The notes: generated from the letters alone by a model not told the origin. Positions 53,549-62,982 are shown, numbered from the stretch's first letter. The stretch is DNA of 64,000 nucleotides from Calditrichia bacterium (GCA_028284905.1 JANQQU010000034.1:105902-169901), one strand, 5' to 3'. A program made the numbers and translations.

Positions 53549-54403
53549 TCAGGAAGACTTCATGGATTTAAAAGTGCCTAATTCTTCGATGTTGTATCCT
53601 TCCGGATAAGTCGGCCGCTTCACCTGTGTGCCCAGGCGGGGGCGCTGCCGTTCCGGAAAATAGCGCAACAAACGACCGCGTATTTTTAGTAGCCCGGTCA
53701 TTAAGAATGTAAACAATGCCGGTGGTTTCGTGAAGGCAAACGCCATTCGCAGTTGCTCATCCATCATGGCATTAATGAATGGCTTACCGACAGGCCAGAG
53801 GAATTTGGGGAGATAAAATCCCAGCAGCAAATTCCGAGTTGCGGAGCCAACATGAAAATTGGCTTGATCATACTGGAAATTCTCCTGCTCGTATTGACGG
53901 TTAAATTCCTCGAATGCGCTGATATCTGTTGGAATATCCTTTATATTCATCCGCCTTCCCAACTCAGCATAAAATTCGAATACGCCTAACTTTTCATTTT
54001 CTGTGAACGGTCGCCAGCCGAAGCGCTCCATCCAGCGGATGGGCTCAAATACAAAAGTGGAAAGTACATAGAGAAAATCTCTATTGTCGATGGGAAAGCG
54101 TCCATGCATCTGGTTCATTCTCCGCAATGCTGCACGTCCCCGTTCGCTGTCGAATCCATTTTCAGAAATTTCATAAAGGATCAACTCTGTATCGTCGTAG
54201 CGTTTGCGGGGGCGGTTGGTAAACTCCCCGGTTTTGTAAAGCAAGCGGGAAATAGATGGCACCGCATATGTTCGAAAAAGGGCGAACTCTAACGATCGTT
54301 CATAATCCCAGGGAAATTCATAGGACTGCAACAGGTAAACGATTCTTTCGCAATCTTTCCGGTGATCCAGCGTGGCTAATTCTGCGGTTATTTTTCGGGG
54401 CAT
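53549..54403 (-). CDS. MpaB-like oxygenase (DUF2236 family)
   Basis: A 284-residue protein of the DUF2236 family, which includes latex-clearing rubber oxygenase and the MpaB group. Landmarks are FALFRTYAVPSISRLLYKTGEF (about 42-63), RMNQMHGRFPIDNRDFLYVL (His ~108), the EPIRWMERFGWRPFT segment and the NAMMDEQLRMAF helix. The mostly helical fold of relatives holds a haem b; which histidines bind it here cannot be decided by eye. There is no signal peptide. The substrate is unknown. A single gene. Confidence 0.83.
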   Translation of the reverse strand: MPRKITAELATLDHRKDCERIVYLLQSYEFPWDYERSLEFALFRTYAVPSISRLLYKTGEFTNRPRKRYDDTELILYEISENGFDSERGRAALRRMNQMHGRFPIDNRDFLYVLSTFVFEPIRWMERFGWRPFTENEKLGVFEFYAELGRRMNIKDIPTDISAFEEFNRQYEQENFQYDQANFHVGSATRNLLLGFYLPKFLWPVGKPFINAMMDEQLRMAFAFTKPPALFTFLMTGLLKIRGRLLRYFPERQRPRLGTQVKRPTYPEGYNIEELGTFKSMKSS

Positions 54404-54483
54404 TTTTCCTCGTTTTTTCTTTAACGCCGGTGCGCCGGGTGTTTTGGGTTTAGTATATATGTAATATTGGGTACTTTTGTGAA

Positions 54484-54575
54484 ACCCTTTCAGGGTAAAA
54501 TTCTTTTGGCGTTATAGGCCGGGGCTGATAATGCTCCAGCCCCGGCCTATGTTGTGGAACCGCTTCGCGGTAAAT
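54484..54575. repeat. CCCTTTCAGGG-family dispersed repeat
   Basis: Three stacked hairpins: CCCTTTCAGGG; ATAGGCCGGGGCTG with CAGCCCCGGCCTAT; and ACCGCTTCGCGGT. It has the same three-part build as the elements near 62612-62700. Confidence 0.65.
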
Positions 54576-54604
54576 AAAGCGGCGATCACAAGATCTGTTT
54601 GAGA

Positions 54605-56311
54605 CTATTTAACCAGTAACATCTTTCGTGTTTGTACGTGATCGCCTGCAGAAAGGCGATAGTGGTAGATACCACTGGCCAACTCGCCGGCATGCCAGTT
54701 AAAACGATACGTTCCGGATGTCAAGAATTCCGCAAGCAGGGTTGCCACGGATTCACCGAGTGAATTATAGATTTTCAGCATGGTAAATTCACTTTTCTGC
54801 AAGGAGAATTCGATGACCGTTGTCGCGTTAAAGGGATTGGGATAGTTCTGCCGTAGGCTAAATCCCTCCGGGATGCGAGCGGTTTCTTCCAGGCCGGTTA
54901 CCGTAACGCCTAGTTGTCCGTTGGCATTCACCTGTTGGGCATAGACGTCATCGCCATTGCCACTGGTGCGACGGTCTTCCCAGGTAATATAAGCGCCACC
55001 ATGCTGGTCGCTGATCGTGCGGATATTTCGTTGACTGCCCGACGGAATTGAAATAGCGACACCGCCGGCCCCCCAGTGCAGATTACCGCCTGGCCCAACC
55101 CGTTGCGCATAGATATCGAAGTCATTATTGCGGCGATCCTCCCAGGCGATAATTGCCCCACCAGCACCGTCAGCAGTTATTGAGGATTCGTCCTGACTAC
55201 CAGACTGGTCCGTAAGCTGTATGCCGTCCGCCGTCCAGAGCGCGTTTCCCTGCGCGTCGATGCGCTGCATAAACAGATTCAAATCCTGAGTGCGGTCATC
55301 ATCCCAGGCGATGAATGCCCCGCCATTTTCATCTTGAGCAATTTTCGGCGAGTTTTGAGTTTCTGCATTGGTACAAACGGCAACACCATTATCTTCCCAG
55401 GCGACAGTGCCATCAGCGTTAACTTTCTGAGCATAGATATCCGAGTTACTCAAGGTCGCATCATTACGAAAATCGACCCAGGTAATAATTGCCCCACCGG
55501 CATTATCACCGGAAATCTCCGCTGCTTCCTGAAAATTGGTTGCGGTGCAAACCGGGGCGCCGTTGGTTGTCCAGAGCGGTGCACCGGCGGCGTCCATCCG
55601 CTGGGCATAAATATCGGAGTTTCCACTTACCCGCATATCTTCCCAGGCAATAATCGCACCCCCGCTGCCATCGGGAACAATTTTCGGATTTTGCTGACGC
55701 CCGCTGATAATTGAGACCGGCACGCCATTGGTCGCCCACTGCGTTGCACCAAGGCTGTCAATCCGTTGCGCGTAAATATCCACCTCGCTGCCGCCTGCTC
55801 GAAAGTCCTGCCAGGTGATAATCGCGCCACCTTCACCATCCGGCACCATTACAGCGTTTCGCTGCACGCCGGCAGCCAGGCAGATGCCAACCCCATCCAA
55901 TGTCCAGAGTACATTTCCGACTGCATCTACCCGTTGGGCATAGATATCGATATTGTTGAATATCCGGCTATCTTCCCAGGCGATAATCGCACCACCGTTA
56001 TTGTCGGCGATTATTGCCGGATTCAGTTGAGTGGCCACCGCACTGGAAATTACCACGCCATTCAGACTCCATTGATTGATTCCGGAACGATCAAATTTTT
56101 GAGCGTATATATCTGAGCTATTATTGCCGCCATTGCGCTCATCCTCCCAGCAAATCAACAATCCATTATCGCTGCTATTTGCACTGGCAACCGAGGTCTG
56201 ATCTTCGCTGCCAACGGAGACTGGCGTATTTAAGGTAGAATCCGGAGACCATTGCGCAGACAATGGCAAACTGAAGATTGCGATCATTATAATTGTCTTC
56301 ATTAATTTCAT
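54605..56311 (-). CDS. Secreted repeat protein with T9SS sorting domain
   Basis: A 568-residue protein: signal peptide (1-~20), then about eight repeats of ~53 residues (~30-480), each following the pattern GGAIIxWEDxRxxxxxDIYAQRxDxxGxxxW, and a type A sorting domain (~490-568, LRQNYPNPFNATT ... TRKMLLVK). The repeat is a propeller-like beta motif common in secreted proteins of Calditrichota and relatives; no function is known. The start at 56311 is chosen since AGGAG lies just upstream of it, inside the five extra codons of the alternative start at 56326. A single gene. Confidence 0.88.
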   Translation of the reverse strand: MKLMKTIIMIAIFSLPLSAQWSPDSTLNTPVSVGSEDQTSVASANSSDNGLLICWEDERNGGNNSSDIYAQKFDRSGINQWSLNGVVISSAVATQLNPAIIADNNGGAIIAWEDSRIFNNIDIYAQRVDAVGNVLWTLDGVGICLAAGVQRNAVMVPDGEGGAIITWQDFRAGGSEVDIYAQRIDSLGATQWATNGVPVSIISGRQQNPKIVPDGSGGAIIAWEDMRVSGNSDIYAQRMDAAGAPLWTTNGAPVCTATNFQEAAEISGDNAGGAIITWVDFRNDATLSNSDIYAQKVNADGTVAWEDNGVAVCTNAETQNSPKIAQDENGGAFIAWDDDRTQDLNLFMQRIDAQGNALWTADGIQLTDQSGSQDESSITADGAGGAIIAWEDRRNNDFDIYAQRVGPGGNLHWGAGGVAISIPSGSQRNIRTISDQHGGAYITWEDRRTSGNGDDVYAQQVNANGQLGVTVTGLEETARIPEGFSLRQNYPNPFNATTVIEFSLQKSEFTMLKIYNSLGESVATLLAEFLTSGTYRFNWHAGELASGIYHYRLSAGDHVQTRKMLLVK

Positions 56312-56513
56312 AGCGGCTCCTTTCATGGATTACTGGCTTTCAGACAACAACGAGAGTGGTAATTTTCGTTGCAAACAGTTTTTCCCCATGCTTCACTCGT
56401 GGCGTAATATTATTGATTTCTCATATTCGTTTCATCAAAGGTAAAATTAAATAATAGAATTTAGCAAACGCTGAAAAAATCGTTTCAATGATATAGAGAA
56501 AAAGGCATTCATT

Positions 56514-57287
56514 CTACCCTCGCCGAAAGCCGCCTTCGGAATTGATGATTTGCCCGGTAATCCAGGCGGCTTCATCAGAGACCAGCCAGGCAATCAAGCG
56601 AGCGGCATCGGCTGGTTCTCCCCATCGCCCCAGCGGCATTCGGTCTCGCACCGCTTTATCTAATTCAGCGTCGGGATTGTAAGTTTTTGTGGGCCCCGGA
56701 TTCACTGTATTCACTGTGATGCCTTTCTCAATAAAATGCCCGGAAAGGCTGCAGGTTAATTGATGCAACGCGCCTTTCGAGGCGACATAGGCAAGATGGG
56801 GCATGGGACCAAGATGCTGCCCGGAAGTGAGTAAAATAATGCGTCCGCCCGCTCTGCCGTCATGCTGCTTTTCGTATACCTGCAATAGCAGTAAATTTGC
56901 GCGAATATTAATTGCCAGGTGCCGGTCGATCTCTTCGGTGGTTAATTCGGAAAGCGTTTTCATGGAATCATGGGTGTGATTAAGTATCAGGATATCGATA
57001 TGCCCGAAGGCCTCCAGCGCGGATTTAATAACCGTTTCCGGTGCTGCAGGATCGCTGAAATCTGCCTTCAAATGGGCAACGGTTCCTCCGTAGCTTCTCA
57101 GCGCCGTCGCCAGTTCTTCCGGATCGCAGAGTTCACCAACCTCCGGAAATTGTTGATCATAGGGTAGAAATGATTGAATCATCAGATCTGCCCCCATCTC
57201 AGCCAGCTGCGCCGCGATAGCAAAGCCGATAGCGTTTTTTCTGGTGACCCCTGTTATTAATGCGACTCTGCCTTTCAATGCCGGCAT
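56514..57287 (-). CDS. Short-chain dehydrogenase/reductase (SDR)
   Basis: A 257-residue classical SDR. The cofactor loop is LITGVTRKNAIG (residues ~10-21, a TGxxxxxxIG variant), NADP preference undecided; the catalytic triad is Ser155 (LLTSGQH), Tyr167 and Lys171 (YVASK); and VNTVNPGPTKT follows, as usual for FabG-like members. It reduces or oxidises a carbonyl/alcohol substrate that cannot be named. A 3-oxoacyl-ACP reductase role is possible but no fatty-acid genes are near. Confidence 0.93.
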   Translation of the reverse strand: MPALKGRVALITGVTRKNAIGFAIAAQLAEMGADLMIQSFLPYDQQFPEVGELCDPEELATALRSYGGTVAHLKADFSDPAAPETVIKSALEAFGHIDILILNHTHDSMKTLSELTTEEIDRHLAINIRANLLLLQVYEKQHDGRAGGRIILLTSGQHLGPMPHLAYVASKGALHQLTCSLSGHFIEKGITVNTVNPGPTKTYNPDAELDKAVRDRMPLGRWGEPADAARLIAWLVSDEAAWITGQIINSEGGFRRG

Positions 57288-57303
57288 TATCCCCCCCTTT
57301 TCA

Positions 57304-57500
57304 TCACTTATTTCCTGGTAATATCACCGTAAACACGGCGCCTTTCCCTAATTCACTGCGGATTTAAATCTCACTTTGCTGCTTTCATTCTGATAGGTGC
57401 GAACGGTTGTTTTTACTACTTCCGTTATCGCTTCCCGAGCGTTGTTCAGTATATTAAGAAACAGCTGGTTGATTTCTGGGCATTCACTCCCATCTCTTTT
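57304..57500 (-). pseudogene. Histidine-kinase ATPase-domain remnant
   Basis: The N-box-like text ECPEINQLFLNILNNAREAI (as in HATPase_c domains) is followed in a different frame by SELGKGAVFTVILPGNK and a stop, a typical end of histidine kinases. The G1 box and ATP lid (~45 residues) between the two are missing, and a frameshift joins them. The rest of the kinase is gone; the fragment abuts the 3' end of the DUF2459 gene. Confidence 0.7.
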
Positions 57501-57517
57501 AAAGCGATGGAAACCTG

Positions 57518-58207
57518 TTACTTCAAATGGTATATCACACTTTTTGGGAAAGGGCCCCAGGCAGCGGTTTTTATTCCGATTTCTTTCAAAGCGCGGTTGG
57601 TCCAATTGTTACAATTATTAAATGAATGATAATCTTCCCGCGCCACATAAAACTGTTCCTGCCGGGAATAACCGGGACTCTCCAGCAATTGAAAATCACC
57701 AGCAGCATTCGCCTGGAAAGAAGTCCGGATAAAACTGATCAGCTCTGCATATTGGGCCGTGCTGATTTTCACCCGGCGGCGATAGTCATTTTCCTTCAGT
57801 TCGCCGTAAACATAGGTGACATACATAACGCTGCTGGTTGGCCAAAGCAATGATTTGCCGGCAAGGAACAGATCGAGATCATCCCAGGTCGGGGTTTGCA
57901 AGTAAAATTCCCGATCGCCCCAGCCAAAGCCGACATAGCGATAGCCCGGGCTGATGTTTTCCGGAGGAGAGAGCGGGATTGCTTCCAGCAACTTCGTGTG
58001 TGCTAATTCGACGGGTAAGACAATATCTGTATGAATCGTGCCAGCCTGAACAAAAATTTCCACGCCGTCATCCACCGGCTGAAAATCTCCATTTACCGGA
58101 AACTGCGCCAGTAGAATCGCAAATAGCACATAAAGGATAACAAGTGCAAAGAAGGCACCGAGCGCAATGCCGCTGTAGCGTAGTCCTTTAAGCAATATTC
58201 TTTTCAA
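57518..58207 (-). CDS. DUF2459 (TIGR02117) family protein
   Basis: A 229-residue protein: one N-terminal membrane anchor (~13-36, GIALGAFFALVILYVLFAI) and a DUF2459 domain with its usual pieces: VEIFVQAGTIHTDIVLPV, YRYVGFGWGDREFYLQTPTW, and FNNCNNWTNRALKEIGI near the C-terminus. The conserved His (IHTD), Cys and Asn residues of the last segment look like an NlpC/P60-like or related thiol site, but the activity of the family is not known. It is likely in the periplasm, attached to the inner membrane. The histidine-kinase remnant begins right after its end. Confidence 0.87.
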   Translation of the reverse strand: MKRILLKGLRYSGIALGAFFALVILYVLFAILLAQFPVNGDFQPVDDGVEIFVQAGTIHTDIVLPVELAHTKLLEAIPLSPPENISPGYRYVGFGWGDREFYLQTPTWDDLDLFLAGKSLLWPTSSVMYVTYVYGELKENDYRRRVKISTAQYAELISFIRTSFQANAAGDFQLLESPGYSRQEQFYVAREDYHSFNNCNNWTNRALKEIGIKTAAWGPFPKSVIYHLK

Positions 58208-58254
58208 AACAGATCCTTCCCAGGCATTGATTGCACTTGAAAAATTCTTTCCAA

Positions 58255-59118
58255 TTAGGCACGAGCGGTGTAAGGGAAAACCGGTTCAGGAATAGGGAAA
58301 GGATTTTTCACAAATGAGTTATTACCCGTGAGCAACTGCCGGGATTTTTCTTGCAAATCCAGTTTATCGGTAAAGAAATGGAACATCACATATTGGTCAT
58401 CGCCCTCAGCGAGGTAAGGGTAGATATCGTCAAAGCGGGGCATCCGTTCTCCGATGATATCATAAATGTGCAACGCCCGCTCTTCCCGCCGGCAGAAAAC
58501 CAGGCAGTTCAACGCCGGAATTTCAAGCACACAATCGCGAAGGGTATAGAGCACATGAAACATCACCAGCCGGGCATTCATCACGCTGAATATATTGGAA
58601 GCCGGCGTACGGTTTTGGGCATATCGATAAATTTTTTCCAGGTGTGCTTTATTCGTAACATCAAGGTTCAACACACCGGAGCGCTTTTCCACTCTGTTTG
58701 GGGTAATATATTCGAGATATTCTTCGATCGGCGCAAATCCGCTTTTTTTGTAAAATGAAATCGCGCCAGGATTTGCAAAGAAAAAGACCCCCTCATGTTT
58801 GCCGGCGGCCCACTCCAGGCCAAGATTGGTTAATTTCCGACTCAATCCTTTTCGTCGCCAGGCAGCATCTGTCCCTACACCGGAAATCTGCACCAGCCGG
58901 GTTTCTTTACCATGCAGGACGGCATCGAGTAAATAAATGCACACATTTGCGACTGCCCGCTCGCCATCAAAATAGGAAAAAGGCGTATAGGCATTATCCC
59001 AATATCCCAATTGGGTCCATTCAGTAAAATCCAGCTGGTGGATCTCACGCATGAACGCGCTGAAGGCTGCGGTTGCTGCTGCATCATCCCAATACTGGGT
59101 TTTTAATGTTAAGTCCAT
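58255..59118 (-). CDS. GNAT-family N-acetyltransferase, Eis-like size
   Basis: A 287-residue protein. The N-terminal half is a GNAT domain: VANVCIYLLDAVLHGKETR, motif A GVGTDAAWRRKGLSRKLT (about 80-97), then FFANPGAISFYKKSGF. The C-terminal half (~160-287; LVMFHVLYTLRDCVLEIPAL, YVMFHFFTDKL) recalls the second GNAT-like domain of Eis or MccE-type double-GNAT proteins, here shortened, since Eis is ~400 residues. The acceptor is unknown. It is 47 bp upstream of the DUF2459 gene, same strand. Confidence 0.86.
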   Translation of the reverse strand: MDLTLKTQYWDDAAATAAFSAFMREIHQLDFTEWTQLGYWDNAYTPFSYFDGERAVANVCIYLLDAVLHGKETRLVQISGVGTDAAWRRKGLSRKLTNLGLEWAAGKHEGVFFFANPGAISFYKKSGFAPIEEYLEYITPNRVEKRSGVLNLDVTNKAHLEKIYRYAQNRTPASNIFSVMNARLVMFHVLYTLRDCVLEIPALNCLVFCRREERALHIYDIIGERMPRFDDIYPYLAEGDDQYVMFHFFTDKLDLQEKSRQLLTGNNSFVKNPFPIPEPVFPYTARA

Positions 59119-59244
59119 ATTCCGCCTAATTAATTAACAGGTGCGAACAATTGAGTATCAAATTAATAAAATTTAGTGGAAATAAAAAAGTGCAATGGTG
59201 GGGTTTAGTTAAAAGCACAACGCCGATAATCCTGCCATGCCTGT

Positions 59245-59465
59245 TCAGAAACAGAGTTTCGGGGGTGATTGCGTTGCCATCCCGACTGCCGGGATGATAA
59301 CGAGCAGCGAATGAGCCGCAATAACATAGAGTATCCTGGTAACCAAACTCACGTTTGGGAACCCCACTTGGAGCGAAACTCTGTTTCGCAAAATGCGCCA
59401 TTGCATTCGAAACAGAGTTTCGATAAAGATGCGTCCCCATCCCGGCAGCCGGGATGGGGACGAGT
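59245..59465. repeat. Cluster of CATCCCGG and GAAACAGAGTTTC dispersed repeats
   Basis: GAAACAGAGTTTCG occurs at 59247 and 59408 and its complement CGAAACTCTGTTTCG near 59374; CATCCCGAC-TGCCGGGATG and CATCCCGGCAGCCGGGATG occur near 59279 and 59438. Related CATCCCGG palindrome at 43993. Together they fill the gap 59119-59495; no gene is seen. Confidence 0.65.
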
Positions 59466-59495
59466 GAGAAAGGAATTTCTCGCTGAGCTATAACG

Positions 59496-61142
59496 CTAAT
59501 TATCTTTCTGAAATACAACATTCTGTATGCGCCTGTTATTAACGACAAGCCCATCAACAATGTCATCTGCATCGCGATGAACTTTAATTTCATACGAGTT
59601 CATTCGCAAAAAATCTTTCAGAATCAACTCCCCTTTTCTTTCCCGACCGTTCTTCGTAACGGCATAGGTGTGATTCTCCAGGAATTCGATCAGTATTTCC
59701 GTATCGGTTTCATCATTATAGAACCGGCCGTCCAGGGATTTTTTATAGGTGTCGTTTAATTGGTTGGATGGCAGCCTTACCCCAACATTCGGTGCCTGCG
59801 ATGCCAGGTAAATGGTAAATTGCCATTGCCCGCCTTCGTCTTCCGTGAACGCTATTTTCAAATCTTCATTCGTTTCGTAATGGAAAAGATTTCCCCTTTC
59901 GTTAATCAGCTTGACAGGGTCTCGCTGGTAAATTTCCCGGTACAGCGAGCCATCCTTTTCGACAATCTTAATAATTGTACCGCCGTCTGTTTTATAGTTA
60001 CCAACCACATCTGAAATGTTTTCCAAATCGTCAATTTTTTCCGGTCCTGCTGGAAATACCAATTTTTCAGTTTTTAAGTTCAATGTCAAATTGGCAATTT
60101 GTTTCGCTAAATAATTTGTGGGGATATTTCCATTGTTACTTAAAACAACGACAGACAGTTTTGCTTCCGGAAACCGCAAGAAAGTCGCATTATATGCACC
60201 GGTGTTGCCGTCATGATACGCATATTTCAATCCATTGTAGGTGCCGAACATAAGCCCATATCCATAGTTCGCTATACTTACATTGGGCAGGGTCTGTTGA
60301 CTTTGATCAAGCAAACTTTGACTAATATATTCGCTTTTTTTAGTCTGAACGATTTTTTCCCATTGCAGTTGGTCGCCCAGGGTTGAAAACAAGGCGCCAT
60401 CCCCATGAACTTCTGTGATAGCGGGATATTCACGCCATCCGTTCCAGTTTCCATAAGGTCTCGCTTTATCGGGAATAACAGCCATATAGTTCGTTAGAAA
60501 TGTAGTTTGATTCATTGCCAGCGCTTCAAAAAGCTTGGCGGAAAAACTACTAAATTTCTCACCGGAGACCTGCTTAATTATTTCGGTTAGCAGTATATAG
60601 TTCGAGTTGCTGTATAAGTATTCGCTGCCGGGTTTGAAGTTTAAATCTTTTTGAGATTGAATTAATTCAAGGGCATCCTTATTGTCCACAAATAACTTCC
60701 ACCAGGTTTTTCCTTTAAGTGCCCATAAGTCGTAGACATCACGAATACCACTGGAATGCGTCAATAAGTTGCTGATGGTTATTTTCTCGTTAATATTTTT
60801 ATACAGATCGGGCAAATGCTTTCGAATATCATCATCTAAATTTAGCTTTCCTTCACCAAGCAGTTTTAAGATCGCCAGCGCAGTATATTGTTTGCCATTT
60901 GAGGCGATATTAAAACGGGTATTTTCATCTATTTTAACTTTATGTTCGAGATTTGAATACCCGAGGAAATTTTGATAAACAATGTCACCATCCTGGACAA
61001 TGCCAACAGCCATCCCCGGGGAAATGCCTTCCACATAAGCCTTTAGCGTTTCATCAAGTTTATCATTCAACTGTTGGTCAAAATTTTCGGCTTGCAGCAT
61101 TGTGAAGCCAAATAGCAGCGTTATCAGCAGTGTATATTTCAT
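59496..61142 (-). CDS. Exported serine hydrolase (beta-lactamase family) with C-terminal domain
   Basis: A 548-residue protein: signal peptide (1-~18, FGFTMLQAEN), a beta-lactamase-fold domain (~22-345) with Ser81 and Lys84 (SNGK) and Tyr177 (YSNSNY), and HDGNTGAY near 300 in place of the KTG strand. The C-terminal ~170 residues form a separate beta domain of lipocalin type, as in Pab87-like or DUF3471 proteins. The family includes esterases, D-aminopeptidases and transpeptidase-like proteins; the substrate is unknown. The start at 61142 is chosen for its signal peptide. It is distinct from the hydrolase at 42208. Confidence 0.9.
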   Translation of the reverse strand: MKYTLLITLLFGFTMLQAENFDQQLNDKLDETLKAYVEGISPGMAVGIVQDGDIVYQNFLGYSNLEHKVKIDENTRFNIASNGKQYTALAILKLLGEGKLNLDDDIRKHLPDLYKNINEKITISNLLTHSSGIRDVYDLWALKGKTWWKLFVDNKDALELIQSQKDLNFKPGSEYLYSNSNYILLTEIIKQVSGEKFSSFSAKLFEALAMNQTTFLTNYMAVIPDKARPYGNWNGWREYPAITEVHGDGALFSTLGDQLQWEKIVQTKKSEYISQSLLDQSQQTLPNVSIANYGYGLMFGTYNGLKYAYHDGNTGAYNATFLRFPEAKLSVVVLSNNGNIPTNYLAKQIANLTLNLKTEKLVFPAGPEKIDDLENISDVVGNYKTDGGTIIKIVEKDGSLYREIYQRDPVKLINERGNLFHYETNEDLKIAFTEDEGGQWQFTIYLASQAPNVGVRLPSNQLNDTYKKSLDGRFYNDETDTEILIEFLENHTYAVTKNGRERKGELILKDFLRMNSYEIKVHRDADDIVDGLVVNNRRIQNVVFQKDN

Positions 61143-61202
61143 GAGTTTTCCCTGTTTTGTTGGATATAACAAGCGAAACGAGCGACCAGGAATCGAAGTT
61201 TC

Positions 61203-61249
61203 AAGCGTTGCCCAAATCTCATCATTCCATTAATCTTTGGGCAACGCTT
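61203..61249. other. Perfect 14-bp-arm hairpin
   Basis: Arms AAGCGTTGCCCAAA (61203-61216) and TTTGGGCAACGCTT (61236-61249), with imperfect outer pairing of GACCAGGAATC with GATTCCCGGTC. It follows the gene at 61295 on the minus strand; possible terminator without U-run. Confidence 0.6.
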
Positions 61250-61294
61250 AAAAGATGTGATTCCCGGTCGGTTCGATTGATCGCTAAAATATCC

Positions 61295-61705
61295 TTAGCC
61301 GATCCACTGTTTGATTTCACGGATATAGTCCGATGGTAATCCGACTTTCTCAGCGACAATCGCCAGTGATTTGGCATACTGCTTATTTTGACCGGATAGT
61401 TTCTCTAATGGCAAGTTATAACAAATGACATCCAGAGAATCCTTCTTTTCCGTAACAGCAGTCAAATTTTCAGGGATGTAGTCAGAAACGCTTTCCTCGC
61501 CATAGAGAATATCCAGTTCCTGATCAGTGAGTGACATAATTAAACCATAAGCACGTTCTTTATCGGATTTGATCAGTGTGGCGCGCGTGCCAATTCGTAA
61601 TCCAAACCCATCGACAAATGCAATGATTGCTTTAGAAGGATCCATTCCTTTTTCTCTCAGCAGGGATTCGTCCATAAACAGTCCATAGAAAAAGACAGCT
61701 TGCAT
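61295..61705 (-). CDS. Gamma-glutamylcyclotransferase-like protein (AIG2 fold)
   Basis: A 136-residue protein with the opening VFFYGLFMDESLL (YGxxM/L-like phosphate-binding loop of the BtrG/GGCT fold) and a YGLIMSLTDQELDILYGEE segment whose Glu corresponds to the catalytic acid region of the family. The family makes 5-oxoproline from gamma-glutamyl amines, but bacterial members vary and activity is not assured. It is the last of three minus-strand genes, 27 bp after the rhodanese gene. Confidence 0.82.
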   Translation of the reverse strand: MQAVFFYGLFMDESLLREKGMDPSKAIIAFVDGFGLRIGTRATLIKSDKERAYGLIMSLTDQELDILYGEESVSDYIPENLTAVTEKKDSLDVICYNLPLEKLSGQNKQYAKSLAIVAEKVGLPSDYIREIKQWIG

Positions 61706-61732
61706 TTTACGCTCCTGAAATAAATGATTTCG

Positions 61733-62125
61733 TTAACAGGCGCATTTAATTGCCGCGCCTTCTGCCGGCACTTCGCCTTCAGTGGCATATCCGTCGAATT
61801 TCCACCATTCAATCCCACCGATCAGCTCTCTTACCTGAAAACCAAGTTTAGCCATTTTCAAGGCGCCGCGGGTAGAGGCATTGCAGCCGATGCCATCACA
61901 ATAACAAACGTAGATCTTGGAGCGATCAAGATGACGAGTATTCTCTTCGGTCATCTCGCGGTGCGGCAGGTTGATCGCTGTCGGAATATGCTCCTTCTCA
62001 TAGCCATAAGACTGACGGGCATCTACTGCGATAACATTTTCGCCATTATTGAATGCCTCGAAAAGATCGGCAGGATCCATCTCGTAAGCCAATTTATGCT
62101 GGTAAAAATCGATTTGTTCTTTCAT
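61733..62125 (-). CDS. Rhodanese-domain protein
   Basis: A 130-residue single rhodanese domain: VIAVDARQSYGYEKEHIPTA (CH2A-like motif), PHREMTEENTRHLD, then the active-site stretch VCYCDGIGCNASTRGA, whose second Cys (CDGIGC) starts the loop, and FQVRELIGGIEWW (CH2B). It should carry persulfide sulfur. The start at 62125 follows GGAGAAAAT; a longer frame to 62197 is rejected. It lies 78 bp after a NIPSNAP gene and before a GGCT-like gene, probably one transcript divergent from LysR. Confidence 0.9.
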   Translation of the reverse strand: MKEQIDFYQHKLAYEMDPADLFEAFNNGENVIAVDARQSYGYEKEHIPTAINLPHREMTEENTRHLDRSKIYVCYCDGIGCNASTRGALKMAKLGFQVRELIGGIEWWKFDGYATEGEVPAEGAAIKCAC

Positions 62126-62203
62126 TATTTTCTCCTTTAGTTCAGTTAAAAATAAGTGTTGAGATACCAGGCAGTCATCACTGCACGGTTGAATCATTTC
62201 AGT

Positions 62204-62515
62204 TTATTTGTTTGTTGTAATGGGCTTCAGGAAAGTGCGTTCGTAGCTTTGAATACATCCGGTTTTGACTGCAAATGCATAGGCTGCCTGACAGGCGGGA
62301 TCGCTAACGCTGTCAATCCTATATTGCTCATACGCGGCCAGAGAGGGGAAACTGAAGAGCGCGACGGCGACGTTATTGGCACCTTCATGGGGCAAAAAAT
62401 ATCCGTGATGAACACCGCCGAATTTTTCTACCAGCAGCATCCATTTTTTACCATAATTCTCAAAGGCATCCAATTTTCCGGGATCGATTGTATATTTTAA
62501 GTAGCAAGTGATCAT
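62204..62515 (-). CDS. NIPSNAP-family protein
   Basis: A 103-residue dimeric alpha/beta-barrel (ferredoxin-like) protein with the family marks TCYLKYTIDPGKLDAFENYG at the start, GYFLPHEGANNVAVALFSFP in the middle and YERTFLKPI at the end. NIPSNAP-like proteins are small, and their biochemical role is unclear; some bind aldehydes or aromatic compounds. It is the first gene of the NIPSNAP-rhodanese-GGCT run, transcribed away from the LysR gene at 62983, which may regulate it. Confidence 0.88.
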   Translation of the reverse strand: MITCYLKYTIDPGKLDAFENYGKKWMLLVEKFGGVHHGYFLPHEGANNVAVALFSFPSLAAYEQYRIDSVSDPACQAAYAFAVKTGCIQSYERTFLKPITTNK

Positions 62516-62551
62516 TGTTTACCTTTTAAGTCGTCTGCATTGTTAAATTTG

Positions 62552-62654
62552 TTCGTTCTTTGACAAATTTTGTGAAATGTATTTACTGGCAACATTTAAC
62601 ATAAAAAATTCTGTAACCCCTTCAGGGTTGGTAAAAAAGTTATCTCAACCGGGG
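62552..62654. repeat. Left copy of a ~103-bp direct repeat flanking LysR, with a CCCTTCAGGG element
   Basis: From TTCGTTCTTTGACAAATTTT to about AAGTTATCTCAACC, this matches 63897-64000 with a handful of differences. The copy continues into palindromes TCAACCGGGGGGC / GCCCCCCGGTTGA and CGCCTTCGGCG (to ~62760). The gap 62516-62982 has no gene apart from these; at 62820-62868 a short AACGAACAACGA-type repeat is also seen. Confidence 0.85.
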
Positions 62655-62982
62655 GGCTCACGGATGCCCCCCGGTTGAGACATGTAACGCCTTCGGCGTA
62701 TTTTTACCGCAATCCCTGGGGGGAGAACCGGTTACAGGTTTTAACCCTGAAAGGGTTACATATAAGGCGTTCTAATAATACTTTATTACAAAATATGTCA
62801 GAGCTCTATTCTTTTAAAAATCGTTGTTCGAAGAACGAACAACGATTAACGAGCAACGAACATCGAGGCATTCATTCGCTTTCATTTAAACATACAGAAG
62901 TTTTCCCGGAAATAAGTTGAATTGTTCTAAGGCTTTAGTTGAATATTTTTCAAGTTGATTTGCGCGATCATGAGGTAAATTT

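Noticed and set aside
57348..57605. An 85-residue intact protein
   Set aside because: Its first third overlaps the DUF2459 gene in another frame, and the rest is the frame-shifted kinase remnant.
44087..62515. A defence island from the many small genes in this half
   Set aside because: No nuclease, helicase, toxin-antitoxin or restriction genes; the genes are GNATs, hydrolases, membrane and secreted proteins.
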